A stretch of DNA of 64,000 bases from positions 248,001 to 312,000 of the forward strand of contig NZ_KK211277.1 of assembly GCF_000621445.1 (NCBI RefSeq), in the 5' to 3' direction. Both the position numbers and the translations under genes were made by a program. Of this stretch, positions 57,265 to 64,000 are shown in pieces; the first letter of the stretch is position 1, and the number at the start of each line of letters is the position of its first letter. The DNA is from Alkalihalobacillus bogoriensis ATCC BAA-922. GTDB lineage: Bacteria > Bacillota > Bacilli > Bacillales > Bacillaceae_F. Below the pieces are notes generated by a model. It made no database searches, was not told where the DNA came from, and was given only the letters and a program-made list of their open reading frames with translations.

Positions 57265-57747
57265 TTAGTGTTGTCTAAAAGAAAAAGGATCCTCTTGCTG
57301 AGGTTGCTGTTGTGCTTGTTGACTTTGCTGTCCTGGCTGCTGATTGGGCTGTCCTTGAAACGTTTGCATTAACCCTTGAATATTCGATAGCACACCGCTA
57401 AATTGAGTAATATGTTGCTGTAAGTCATTAATATTTATTTTCTTGATTAGATCCATAATGTTTAATTGATTGCTGTTTTCTTTATCTTTATCTTTATCCG
57501 TTTCCTCTTTCTGCGGTTCCTTTTTTTCCTCCTCTTGAACAACTTTCTCTGAAGTTATTTCTTTTTTGGAATACCCTTTTTTATAAGACGCCCAATCTTC
57601 ATGATCCGGTCCTAACAATGTCCATTCTTCATACACATCCTGCCAGGATTTCCTTCCTTCTTTAACTTCTTTCACTAACAGTGGATGCTCTTTCACAAAC
57701 TTCTTAAATTCCTGTACAGAAGGATGCAATGAGCGTTTTTTCCCCAT
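57265..57747 (-). CDS. ylbD: Spore coat protein-type YlbD
   Basis: The 160-residue protein has a conserved N-terminal half (LHPSVQEFKKFVKEHPLLVKEVKEGRKSW, core HPSVQEFKKFVKEHP) and an acidic/Lys middle. The last 35 residues are Gln/Pro-rich (QGQPNQQPGQQSQQ and following), longer than I recall for B. subtilis YlbD. YlbD is a sporulation coat-associated protein there. ATG 57747 with GGAGGG upstream is chosen; the frame extends to 57861 without support. Confidence 0.82.
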   Translation of the reverse strand: MGKKRSLHPSVQEFKKFVKEHPLLVKEVKEGRKSWQDVYEEWTLLGPDHEDWASYKKGYSKKEITSEKVVQEEEKKEPQKEETDKDKDKENSNQLNIMDLIKKININDLQQHITQFSGVLSNIQGLMQTFQGQPNQQPGQQSQQAQQQPQQEDPFSFRQH

Positions 57748-57929
57748 TTTTGTCCCTCCTTTTCTAAATACAAATTCCATCCAAATTGTCTTCTCTACAT
57801 TGTATAAAGATGCCCATTTATTGGTGAGCCCAATTTCTGAATGTTTTTCTTTAACACACATGATTTGCGGATCGTCTCGTTATGTTGCTATTATTAATAA
57901 TGACTTTATGTAGAAGGGATTCGAATAAG

Positions 57930-58421
57930 ATGGATGTCAGTAAACTAAGAGACCAATTTGAAACGTTCATTCAGAAAGCTTCTGATGAGGAATATAACGT
58001 ACTATCATCGATATTAACCGGACTACAACAAAAACAAGAAGGGAACTTCAGAACCTATTTATCTGCCATAACCGATGTCAAACCAAAACAATTAGAAAAT
58101 GGTGACTTTGAAATTTCCTGCCCGATCCGACCATTAATTGAAAACCCTTTAAAGATAGTTCATGGTGGGATGACAGCTACATTAATTGATAGTACAATGG
58201 GTGGTTTGTTAATATCAAACCTACCGGAAAACCAATCCGCTGTTACGGTGGAAATGAAGGTGAATTATATTCGACCAGGAATTGGTTCTCATCTTCGCTG
58301 TGTTGCTACCATCTTACATCAAGGAAAACAACTCTCTGTTGTTGAAGCAAAGGTATTTAATGATAAAAACCATCTTATTGCAACAGGAACAGGTACTTTC
58401 TTTACCATTACAAAAAAATAG
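57930..58421 (+). CDS. PaaI-family hotdog-fold thioesterase
   Basis: The 163-residue protein has a hotdog fold of the PaaI/YdiI type: NPLKIVHGGMTATLIDSTMGGL (core HGGMTATLID) near residue 75 carries the catalytic segment, and SAVTVEMKVNYIRPG follows. It should hydrolyse acyl-CoA thioesters; the substrate is unknown. ATG 57930 follows AGAAGGGA; an upstream in-frame stretch has no ribosome site. It lies divergent from ylbD and 10 bp before the next gene. Confidence 0.83.
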   Translation: MDVSKLRDQFETFIQKASDEEYNVLSSILTGLQQKQEGNFRTYLSAITDVKPKQLENGDFEISCPIRPLIENPLKIVHGGMTATLIDSTMGGLLISNLPENQSAVTVEMKVNYIRPGIGSHLRCVATILHQGKQLSVVEAKVFNDKNHLIATGTGTFFTITKK

Positions 58422-58431
58422 GAGGAGTTAC

Positions 58432-58812
58432 ATGTTGGTAGCCGCTATTGTTATTCCTATTCTTTTTACGATTTTTTTATTTATTGTGAAAAAGGACAAA
58501 AAGAAATATAGATGCGAATGGGAGAACGTGGGAACAATTAAAGAAGTATCAAGTCTACGTGGAAAAATAATTAAACAATTGTCCGAAAAAAAACGGTATT
58601 ATCAACATTTATATACAAGAAAAATCAGATTAACAATAGAAACCAAAGAAGGAGTACAATATGAGGTTATCTTTGAAAAGCCAATTAAAGATGGTCAGGA
58701 TTACTCCTTTCCTGTCGGCACTATTATCCATGCGCATGGTCAATGGGTAGAAACTTTATTATTTCATGCCAATCGAATCGAAAAGCGGGATGTGGTTGAA
58801 AGGTTGAATTGA
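58432..58812 (+). CDS. Small membrane-anchored protein, unrecognised
   Basis: The 126-residue protein has one N-terminal transmembrane helix (about residues 2-20) and a basic, soluble remainder rich in Lys and aromatic residues (KKKYRCEWENVGT; PVGTIIHAHGQWVET). ATG 58432 follows AGGAGG, so the longer frame from 58282, which overlaps the thioesterase gene, is not used. It forms a unit with the thioesterase gene. I do not recognise a family. Confidence 0.7.
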   Translation: MLVAAIVIPILFTIFLFIVKKDKKKYRCEWENVGTIKEVSSLRGKIIKQLSEKKRYYQHLYTRKIRLTIETKEGVQYEVIFEKPIKDGQDYSFPVGTIIHAHGQWVETLLFHANRIEKRDVVERLN

Positions 58813-58836
58813 CCTTTTTCCACATCCCGCTCTATT
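58785..58836 (+). terminator. Hairpin overlapping the end of the 58432 gene
   Basis: GCGGGATGTGG and CCACATCCCGC form an 11-bp perfect stem around a loop containing the stop codon, followed by a weak T-rich tail (TCTATTATT). Confidence 0.65.
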
Positions 58837-58844
58837 ATTCATCT

Positions 58845-59069
58845 TTACCCACCAGATGCATTTATTTTTTCTGCTTGTTTATACGCATCGACCATTCCCC
58901 AAATCCATAAAATTGGCGTAGTAATAAAACCAATAATAATAAACATGAGTAACCCGGAAATAAAATAAGCGATAATAAACGCAATTCCCTTTGCAATTTG
59001 CCCATTATAAATTTGACCTAAACCGGCAAAGAAAAAACTTAACACAGCAGCAAGCCCAGCATTTTTCAT
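58845..59069 (-). CDS. TM2-domain small membrane protein
   Basis: The 74-residue protein has two hydrophobic helices with the TM2 signature: AAVLSFFFAGLGQIYNGQI, then a loop and ILWIWGMVDAYKQAE. TM2 proteins are small membrane proteins with no common biochemical role. ATG 59069 follows AGGGGG; the upstream frame to 59102 is not supported. It is adjacent to ylbC. Confidence 0.83.
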   Translation of the reverse strand: MKNAGLAAVLSFFFAGLGQIYNGQIAKGIAFIIAYFISGLLMFIIIGFITTPILWIWGMVDAYKQAEKINASGG

Positions 59070-59141
59070 ATTTTTCCCCCTGACGTGTTGAACTTTACTC
59101 AATATTTAATAAATGTTTATCAGAGGGAATTTAGAACGGAT

Positions 59142-60242
59142 TTAATTTAAAAATTGCCATGGTGTCATAAAATTTTGAGTATAATACAACTCATGTACAC
59201 CGACTCCTAAATGAGTAAACTCATCACTTAATAAATTCACGCGATGCCCCTCACTATTTAACCAGCCCTCAACAGCAGCAATGGCATCTACATAATTTGC
59301 TGCAATATTTTCCCCAGCTGTTTGGTACTTTACATTTCCTTCTTGAAGCCTATCAACTAATTCCCCATGTTGAGGTGATTCATGAGAAAAAAATTCATTC
59401 GTACTCATATCTTCACTATGACCATAAGCAACAGAAGCAATTTTTTCATCCCATTCCAACGGTGGTTTATCATGTAGATATCGAATCGCATTTGTAATGT
59501 CGAGAATTTGTTGCTCTGCTCCTTTTTCAATGGCTTTCCATTCTTCTTCTGTCGGCTCATCTACCATTGGTAAGGAACCACGATAAGTAAGCGCATATGG
59601 ACGTTGTTTTAGTAACACATCACCTTTAATATATCGTACACTAGATAGCTGCTCTGTAAATGTATCAAAATATAGTTGAATATAATTTCCATTATATTCA
59701 ACAAGTGGCTGCGTTTGCAATTCCTCATCATTTAACTCAAATCGAAAAGATGCCCCCTCAGCTTGGATCGGCACTTGAGCAGTAATATCGACATGACGCA
59801 TTATGTCATTGTAATCCGTTCCACTTACAAATGGATCACTAGCGATCGAACGACCAATCCCGTAAATCGTGACGACTTCATCTTTTTCAATTCCTACTTG
59901 GATATAACCATCATCTTCAACATAATATATCCACCAATCATATCCATATAAAGAAGGATCAATTCTCTTTGGTTCCCCTAGTTGTTTCACAACTTCCTCC
60001 GTGGATTCTCCGAGTAATACATCTAATGTAAATTCAAGATTTTCATTTTCTTCTTCAAGCTCATCTTCCATTTTCACAACAGGTTCCACTTGTTCCTCTT
60101 CATGAGGAATAATGAGTTCCGCCAGTTGCTCGATGTTTTCCCTTTCGCTTTGTTCAGTTGACAACATGGGCCACACAAATACAAATGCCACAAGTAGAAA
60201 AAGCGAACACATTGTTACAACCCCACAGCCTAAACGATTCAT
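59142..60242 (-). CDS. ylbC: CAP/SCP-domain secreted protein YlbC
   Basis: The 366-residue protein has an N-terminal membrane or signal helix (residues 5-25), an acidic linker, a CAP-associated domain (about 70-220, beginning LLGESTEEVVKQLGEP) and a C-terminal CAP/SCP domain (from about 240). The CAP motifs are HSEDMSTNEFFSHESP, TAGENIAAN and SEGHRVNLLSDEFTHLGVGV (core GHRVNLL). Its extracellular role is unknown. The position matches B. subtilis ylbC. Confidence 0.88.
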   Translation of the reverse strand: MNRLGCGVVTMCSLFLLVAFVFVWPMLSTEQSERENIEQLAELIIPHEEEQVEPVVKMEDELEEENENLEFTLDVLLGESTEEVVKQLGEPKRIDPSLYGYDWWIYYVEDDGYIQVGIEKDEVVTIYGIGRSIASDPFVSGTDYNDIMRHVDITAQVPIQAEGASFRFELNDEELQTQPLVEYNGNYIQLYFDTFTEQLSSVRYIKGDVLLKQRPYALTYRGSLPMVDEPTEEEWKAIEKGAEQQILDITNAIRYLHDKPPLEWDEKIASVAYGHSEDMSTNEFFSHESPQHGELVDRLQEGNVKYQTAGENIAANYVDAIAAVEGWLNSEGHRVNLLSDEFTHLGVGVHELYYTQNFMTPWQFLN

Positions 60243-60380
60243 AAGATGCTCCTCTCTCTCTTTATAGTGTTGTTATGTAAGGTTCTCGCTCTTTATTCGT
60301 ATTCCTGCCAAGAAAATCTTATCCGACAATAATAGAATGGATACGTTGTAATCAGACAAAAATCGAAGGAAGAATATATG

Positions 60381-60488
60381 AAGAAAAACGCGAGAGCGTC
60401 TTTTCTCTCAAGCGAAGTGCGGAGCCTTGGCTTGAGAGAAATAGCTTTCAAAGCTTCCCTTCTTTTGCTCAATTTTTATATTTTTTTC
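60381..60488 (+). repeat. Intergenic repeat, copy D
   Basis: A full copy: AAGAAAAACGCGAGAGCGTC, CAAGCGAAGTGCGGAGCCT, a diverged stretch, AGCTTTCAAAGCTTC and ATTTTTATATTTTTTTC. It lies between ylbC and the ylbB terminator in a 286-bp gap. Confidence 0.85.
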
Positions 60489-60523
60489 AAAAAAAAAAAG
60501 AGTGCCACTATCGGCACTCTTCA
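60489..60523 (-). terminator. Intrinsic terminator after ylbB
   Basis: On the minus strand AAGAGTGCC and GGCACTCTT form a 9-bp stem, followed by ten T, just after the ylbB stop. Confidence 0.9.
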
Positions 60524-60528
60524 TTAAC

Positions 60529-60957
60529 TTAATGATGAACTTCTGGTCGTTCTGAAATTTCACTAAGAGCAAAACCAGCTTCATCACTTGAACTTGTATG
60601 AACCGCTAAATCACCAAGAGCAACAATCCCCACCAATTGATTGTTTTCCACAATCGGTAAACGGCGGATTTGTTTTTCTGCCATCATTTTAGCCGCTTCA
60701 TCAATGCCCATATCTGGTGTTGCTGTAATTAAATTTTCACTCATAATTTCTGTCACTTGAGTCGAGTTAGGACGTTTTTCTGCTACCCCTCGTATGACAA
60801 TATCTCTATCTGTAATCATCCCCATAAGCTGTTTTTCTTCACATATTGGGATGGCACCAACATTTAATTCTTTCATCTTAACAGCGACTTCAAATACATT
60901 ATCGACAGGTGTACAATATTCAACATTTGTAGTCATAACATCGCGTAAATGTTCCAT
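60529..60957 (-). CDS. ylbB: CBS-domain pair protein YlbB
   Basis: The 142-residue protein is two CBS domains (about residues 5-60 and 70-130), the second with RRLPIVENNQLVGIVALGD. CBS pairs bind adenine nucleotides and usually control a partner. There is no fused effector, so the role is unknown. It sits beside the YugN-like gene in divergent orientation. Confidence 0.88.
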   Translation of the reverse strand: MEHLRDVMTTNVEYCTPVDNVFEVAVKMKELNVGAIPICEEKQLMGMITDRDIVIRGVAEKRPNSTQVTEIMSENLITATPDMGIDEAAKMMAEKQIRRLPIVENNQLVGIVALGDLAVHTSSSDEAGFALSEISERPEVHH

Positions 60958-61094
60958 TGAAATTCCTCCTTTTTAATAACGTTCTCAGTTAGGATAACCA
61001 ACAACGAAAAAGGACATTCTACAGCAAAGAAGTTGGTTTATGTTTTAATTTTCATCCAATTAAAGGCTCGTCATAAAAGATTCACCAATAGACG

Positions 61095-61123
61095 TTGCAT
61101 CTTCGGTTGTTTCATACTATCAT
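61095..61123 (+). promoter_or_regulatory. Sigma-A-like promoter of the YugN-like gene
   Basis: The plus strand reads TTGCAT, 17 bases, TATCAT, about 40 bases before the start codon. Confidence 0.5.
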
Positions 61124-61164
61124 TATAGAAGTATAAAGCCGTATTTGCTCTAGGAGGGAAAAAT

Positions 61165-61521
61165 ATGAAGTTTGAATCAATTGGTTTAGGTGATAAAGAA
61201 TTTAAATTTTCAACATTGCAACACGCCGCTGAGTCTGCTGGGTTTATCCATGCAGGGCAATGGGATTATGAGCGAGTGACATTTGATTATAAAATGGCTT
61301 CGACTGAACATAACGTTACATATTTCTTACGTGTTCACGCTTATGCAATTGAAGGAGATATTCCTTCACCAGATGCTAAAGTGAAACTTCTTGACCCAAT
61401 TTTAGGGAAGCATTACTATCCACATGGTGTCGAGTATGAAAACGAGGAGTTTCCAAATACAATTGTCACAAAAAGCAAGCAAAAGCTTGAATTGCTTAAA
61501 GAAAAATTAGAGCAACAATAA
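61165..61521 (+). CDS. YugN-like family protein (YlbA-type)
   Basis: The 118-residue protein matches the YugN-like family: MKFESIGLGDKEFKF at the start, GQWDYERVTFDYKM in the middle, and HYYPHGVEYENEEFP near the end. It has no membrane segment. Its function is unknown. By position it would be ylbA. An AGGAGGG site precedes the ATG. Confidence 0.82.
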   Translation: MKFESIGLGDKEFKFSTLQHAAESAGFIHAGQWDYERVTFDYKMASTEHNVTYFLRVHAYAIEGDIPSPDAKVKLLDPILGKHYYPHGVEYENEEFPNTIVTKSKQKLELLKEKLEQQ

Positions 61522-61566
61522 AAAAACAAGTAACTTGAGGAATGTTCTCAAGTTACTTGTTTTTTA
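61521..61566. terminator. Bidirectional terminator shared by two genes
   Basis: AAAACAAGTAACTTGAG and CTCAAGTTACTTGTTTT form a 17-bp perfect stem with a 7-base loop. The minus-strand lipoprotein gene ends inside it, so its last codons and stop are part of the stem. Confidence 0.92.
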
Positions 61567-62005
61567 TTATAGTAATCAACCGATAACTTTCTTCATATGG
61601 ATAAAGTACATACGAAAGGTCTAAATTTTCCACTTCAACATGGCCAAAACGGTCTGTTGTTTCTTCCACTTCAATTACATTTGCATAATACTCACCATGC
61701 TCATTTATTTGAACATCACCAATGTCTTGTTGCAACACTTGAAGTGTTTGACTGTTATCTTGCAGGTCACTTACATATCTTCGAACAGCATGGTAAAAGG
61801 TTGTATTAGCTACTAAATACGGTTCAACATCATTGAATTTACCACCGTTTACAGCATCAACTAATTGATTTTTATATTCAACGATAAATTTGGCGACATC
61901 TTGTTCTTCTTCTTGAGATACGCTTGTTAACTCTCCAATGTCCTGGTTACAGCCAACTAATAGTAGTAATAGTACAAGAATTATTATTTGTTTCCAATGT
62001 CTCAT
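61553..62005 (-). CDS. Lipoprotein with TcaA NTF2-like domain
   Basis: The 150-residue protein has a lipoprotein signal: a basic start, a poly-Leu helix and the lipobox LLVGC at about residue 19. The rest is an NTF2-like domain (VAKFIVEYKNQLVDAVNGGKFNDVEPYL and following, with core YLVANTTFYHAVRRYV) like the C-terminal part of TcaA. ATG 62005 is chosen; the frame extends to 62047. Function unknown, expected outside the membrane. Confidence 0.82.
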   Translation of the reverse strand: MRHWKQIIILVLLLLLVGCNQDIGELTSVSQEEEQDVAKFIVEYKNQLVDAVNGGKFNDVEPYLVANTTFYHAVRRYVSDLQDNSQTLQVLQQDIGDVQINEHGEYYANVIEVEETTDRFGHVEVENLDLSYVLYPYEESYRLITIIKNK

Positions 62006-62068
62006 GTTTGTACTCCTTTTTGTAAGTCTATAAAAAGAGTAAAACAAACGATTAGAAACTGCAACTTT

Positions 62069-62422
62069 TTATGATTGGAAATGTACAGCTTCTACTTTAA
62101 CATCAAATAAGCCAACTTTAAAACCTGTCATTTCTTCAAGTTCAGATATCACTAATGATTGAAACGTTTGAATCAATGTTGGCAAACATTCACCATATAA
62201 AATCGAGACTTTCGCTATTATGTGTAGCTGATTGTCATGGAAGGATATTTCGATTCCATTTTTAAAATCTTTTCGAATCCATGTTTTTACTTGGTCTTTT
62301 AATAAGGGAAGCGGTTGTAATTTAGGTTTCATTTCCTCTATAACATGATCACATAAATCCAAAACAATTTGCTCGCTCATGTACAAGTGTCCATCCTCTA
62401 AAATTTTCGCAATCACTTTCAT
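62069..62422 (-). CDS. Asp23/Gls24-like protein
   Basis: The 117-residue protein matches the Asp23/Gls24 family in its second half (ISFHDNQLHIIAKVSILYGECLPTLIQTFQ, core IIAKVSILYG; ELEEMTGFKVGLFDVKVEAVHF), where alternating helix and strand residues are typical. The N-terminal helix is polar. Its role is not clear; relatives link to envelope or alkaline stress. Confidence 0.75.
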   Translation of the reverse strand: MKVIAKILEDGHLYMSEQIVLDLCDHVIEEMKPKLQPLPLLKDQVKTWIRKDFKNGIEISFHDNQLHIIAKVSILYGECLPTLIQTFQSLVISELEEMTGFKVGLFDVKVEAVHFQS

Positions 62423-62554
62423 CAATCCTTTCCTTTATTTTGAAAGGCCTTACACAATAAATCTTTTCAAAAACATAAGTAAATTTCTGTTCATCTTTGT
62501 CCTAACATACTATAATATGATATAGATGGCTATTTATCAGAAAGGGGTTTAAAA

Positions 62555-63613
62555 TTGTCCTATATTTTCTCAAAACGTATACTCTTCACCATACTAGCAA
62601 TTATTGCGCTCATTATTATTGGATATTATGTTTTGCCAGTTTCTGTCCCACTTCTTTTAGCTTTTTTTACAGCACTTGTTCTTACACCGTTCGTTGAACT
62701 CCTTTTAAAAAAAGCGAAAGTGAAGCGAAATATAGCTGTCATGTTGGTCTTTGTATTATTTGTATGCTTTATTGGGCTTAGTGGTTACTTTATTGTAACT
62801 AAAGCCGTTACTCAGGGAGTGCAACTCGTTGAAAACCTTCCGACTTATATAAATGATATTAATCGAGCTTGGATAGATTTCCAAAAAAATCTAGAAGACA
62901 GCTATGAAGATTTACCTCCTGATCTCGTATATGAAATTAATGCACAAGTTAGTTCGTATTTAACAACACTACGCCGCGATATTGGCGACCGAAATTTAAT
63001 TGATGATATCACATCACTCGTAACGAAAATACCTGCATACCTAGTTCAATTTATTGTTTATTTAATTGCTTTATTTTTGTTTATGTTGGAATTACCAAGG
63101 CTCAAAGTTAAATTATATTCTTATTTCTCAGAAAAAACAGCAGACCGTGTTAATTTTATGGTGTCACGACTCATGTATGTAATTTCTGGCTTTATTAAAG
63201 CACAATTTTTAGTCAGTATTGTTATATTTGCTGTTTCCTTAATTGGATTGCTTATCATCGTTCCAGAACTTGCCCTTTTAATGGCGTTTATTATTTGGAT
63301 TATTGATTTCATTCCAATCATAGGGTCGATTGCTATTCTCGGACCTTGGGCGCTCTTTCATTTATTCACAGGTGACATTGCTCTTGGATCACAACTTTTA
63401 ATTTTAGCTGGAATATTACTAGTTATTAGAAGAACTGTTGAACCAAAAGTAATGGGCCAACATATCGGTTTATCCCCATTAGCGACATTAATTGCAATGT
63501 ATATTGGATTGATGTTATTTGGGGTAATGGGCTTCATTATCGGTCCATTAATTGTGATTGCTTTTACTTCAGCAAAAGAAGCTGGCATCATTAAAATGAA
63601 CTTTAAGATTTAA
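62555..63613 (+). CDS. ytvI: YtvI-like AI-2E family membrane protein
   Basis: The 352-residue protein has about eight transmembrane helices and a soluble part (residues 75-165) between helix pairs, as in the AI-2E exporter family. Conserved segments include IDFIPIIGSIAILGPWALF near residue 250 and TVEPKVMGQHIGLSPLATL near residue 290. B. subtilis YtvI is a sporulation membrane protein of this family; the name is by similarity only. TTG 62555 follows AAAGGGG. Confidence 0.8.
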   Translation: MSYIFSKRILFTILAIIALIIIGYYVLPVSVPLLLAFFTALVLTPFVELLLKKAKVKRNIAVMLVFVLFVCFIGLSGYFIVTKAVTQGVQLVENLPTYINDINRAWIDFQKNLEDSYEDLPPDLVYEINAQVSSYLTTLRRDIGDRNLIDDITSLVTKIPAYLVQFIVYLIALFLFMLELPRLKVKLYSYFSEKTADRVNFMVSRLMYVISGFIKAQFLVSIVIFAVSLIGLLIIVPELALLMAFIIWIIDFIPIIGSIAILGPWALFHLFTGDIALGSQLLILAGILLVIRRTVEPKVMGQHIGLSPLATLIAMYIGLMLFGVMGFIIGPLIVIAFTSAKEAGIIKMNFKI

Positions 63614-63616
63614 CGA

Positions 63617-63692
63617 AAAAAAGCAAAGGGTAAAACTGCACATTTTCTTTCATGGAAAACAATCGTAGTTTCAACCTTTGCTTTTTTTTAAC
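63617..63692. terminator. Long bidirectional hairpin after ytvI
   Basis: AAAGCAAAGGGTAAAACT and AGTTTCAACCTTTGCTTT pair with an internal hairpin between them (TTTTC/GAAAA). T-runs follow on both strands. Confidence 0.8.
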
Positions 63693-63708
63693 GAGGGGGC
63701 GTTTATTC

Positions 63709-64000
63709 TTGGAAATTACTACGATTACGGAACAAGATTATCCACAGCTTTCTAAGCTAATGATTAGTTTAGGATACCCTACAACAAAAGAAGAAATGGA
63801 ATCAAGATTAACTACCATTTCAAAGCATCCTGATTATGAAACCTTCATAGCCAAACAAAATCAACAAATTGTTGGTATGGTTGGTGCTTGTCACCAGTTA
63901 GCTTATGAAAAAAACCATACATATGTCAGAATCATTTCCATGGTTGTGGAAGAAAACTATCGTAAACAAGGAATTGGGAAAAAGCTAATTGAAGTGGTGG
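63709..64000 (+). CDS. GNAT-family acetyltransferase, cut by the right edge
   Basis: The visible 97 residues begin MEITTITEQDYPQLSKLM (TTG start) after GAGGGGGC and include the acetyl-CoA motif ENYRKQGIGKKLIEVV at the very end. The reading frame stays open to the window edge. The substrate is unknown. Confidence 0.82.
   Translation, partial: MEITTITEQDYPQLSKLMISLGYPTTKEEMESRLTTISKHPDYETFIAKQNQQIVGMVGACHQLAYEKNHTYVRIISMVVEENYRKQGIGKKLIEVV

Noticed and set aside
56872-57372. 166-codon plus-strand frame
   Set aside because: It runs across repeat copy C and antisense to ylbE and ylbD, with Leu-rich sequence that reflects the complement of Gln/Lys codons.
58282-58431. Upstream extension of the small membrane protein
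   Set aside because: It overlaps the thioesterase gene in another frame and has no ribosome site; an AGGAGG site supports the ATG at 58432.

Overview
The window is a low-GC chromosomal segment of an endospore-forming member of the Bacillaceae. Almost every gene has a recognisable Bacillus subtilis counterpart, mostly in the same order, and there are many sporulation genes (sigE, sigG, spoIIGA, spoVD, spoVE, gerR-like, ylbJ, csfG-like RNA). Promoters are of sigma-A type, terminators are intrinsic, TTG and GTG starts are frequent, and MurE carries the meso-diaminopimelate DNPR motif. Gene content and the extra genes fit an alkaliphilic or environmental Bacillaceae lineage rather than B. subtilis itself, but the species cannot be named from this sequence alone. 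No rRNA, tRNA, CRISPR array, prophage, complete insertion sequence or defence island was seen.

Layout. (1) 1-5.6 kb, minus strand: the start of the pyrimidine operon pyrR-pyrP-pyrB-pyrC-carA, which continues off the left edge. It has a promoter, a PyrR-binding leader attenuator and a second attenuator between pyrP and pyrB; the pyrR-pyrP attenuator known from B. subtilis is missing. (2) 5.6-11.5 kb, minus: ylyB(rluD-like)-lspA-ylyA-ileS-divIVA, with a complete T-box leader and consensus promoter in front of ileS. (3) 11.6-15.0 kb, minus: ylmH-ylmG-sepF-ylmE-ylmD-ylmC. (4) 15.1-17.7 kb: sigG, sigE and the pro-sigma-E protease gene spoIIGA. (5) 18-38.4 kb: the division and cell wall (dcw) cluster mraZ-rsmH-ftsL-pbpB-spoVD-murE-murF-mraY-murD-spoVE-murG-murB-divIB-ylxW-ylxX-sbp-ftsA-ftsZ, all on the minus strand. 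It makes lipid II, builds the septum and feeds directly into the sporulation sigma genes. murF lies inside the cluster, unlike in B. subtilis. (6) 38.5-41.5 kb: bshC (bacillithiol), a small membrane protein and panE.

(7) 41.6-61.5 kb: the counterpart of the ylbA-ylbP block, with genes on both strands. It includes ylbP, gerR(ylbO), rpmF, ylbN, tmcAL(ylbM), ylbL, ylbK, ylbJ, coaD(ylbI), rsmD(ylbH), a csfG-like small RNA gene, ylbG, ricF(ylbF), ylbE, ylbD, ylbC and ylbB. Several genes without a place in the B. subtilis block are inserted: an enoyl-CoA hydratase, an MFS exporter, a Cys-rich small protein, uvsE, an ATP-grasp protein, an exported protein, a thioesterase and a TM2 protein. This accessory-rich part also holds four copies of a roughly 108-bp intergenic repeat, all in one orientation. 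One copy is split by a 288-bp element built around a 181-bp imperfect palindrome. (8) 61.5-64 kb: a TcaA-like lipoprotein, an Asp23/Gls24 protein, a YtvI-type membrane protein and the start of a GNAT acetyltransferase cut by the right edge.

The most interesting non-coding signals are the csfG-like forespore RNA with its sigma-F/G promoter, the split repeat family, the 10-bp-phased MraZ-box array at mraZ, the altered pyr attenuation layout, and terminator-like hairpins inside the dcw cluster. I found no convincing wholly new multi-gene system.
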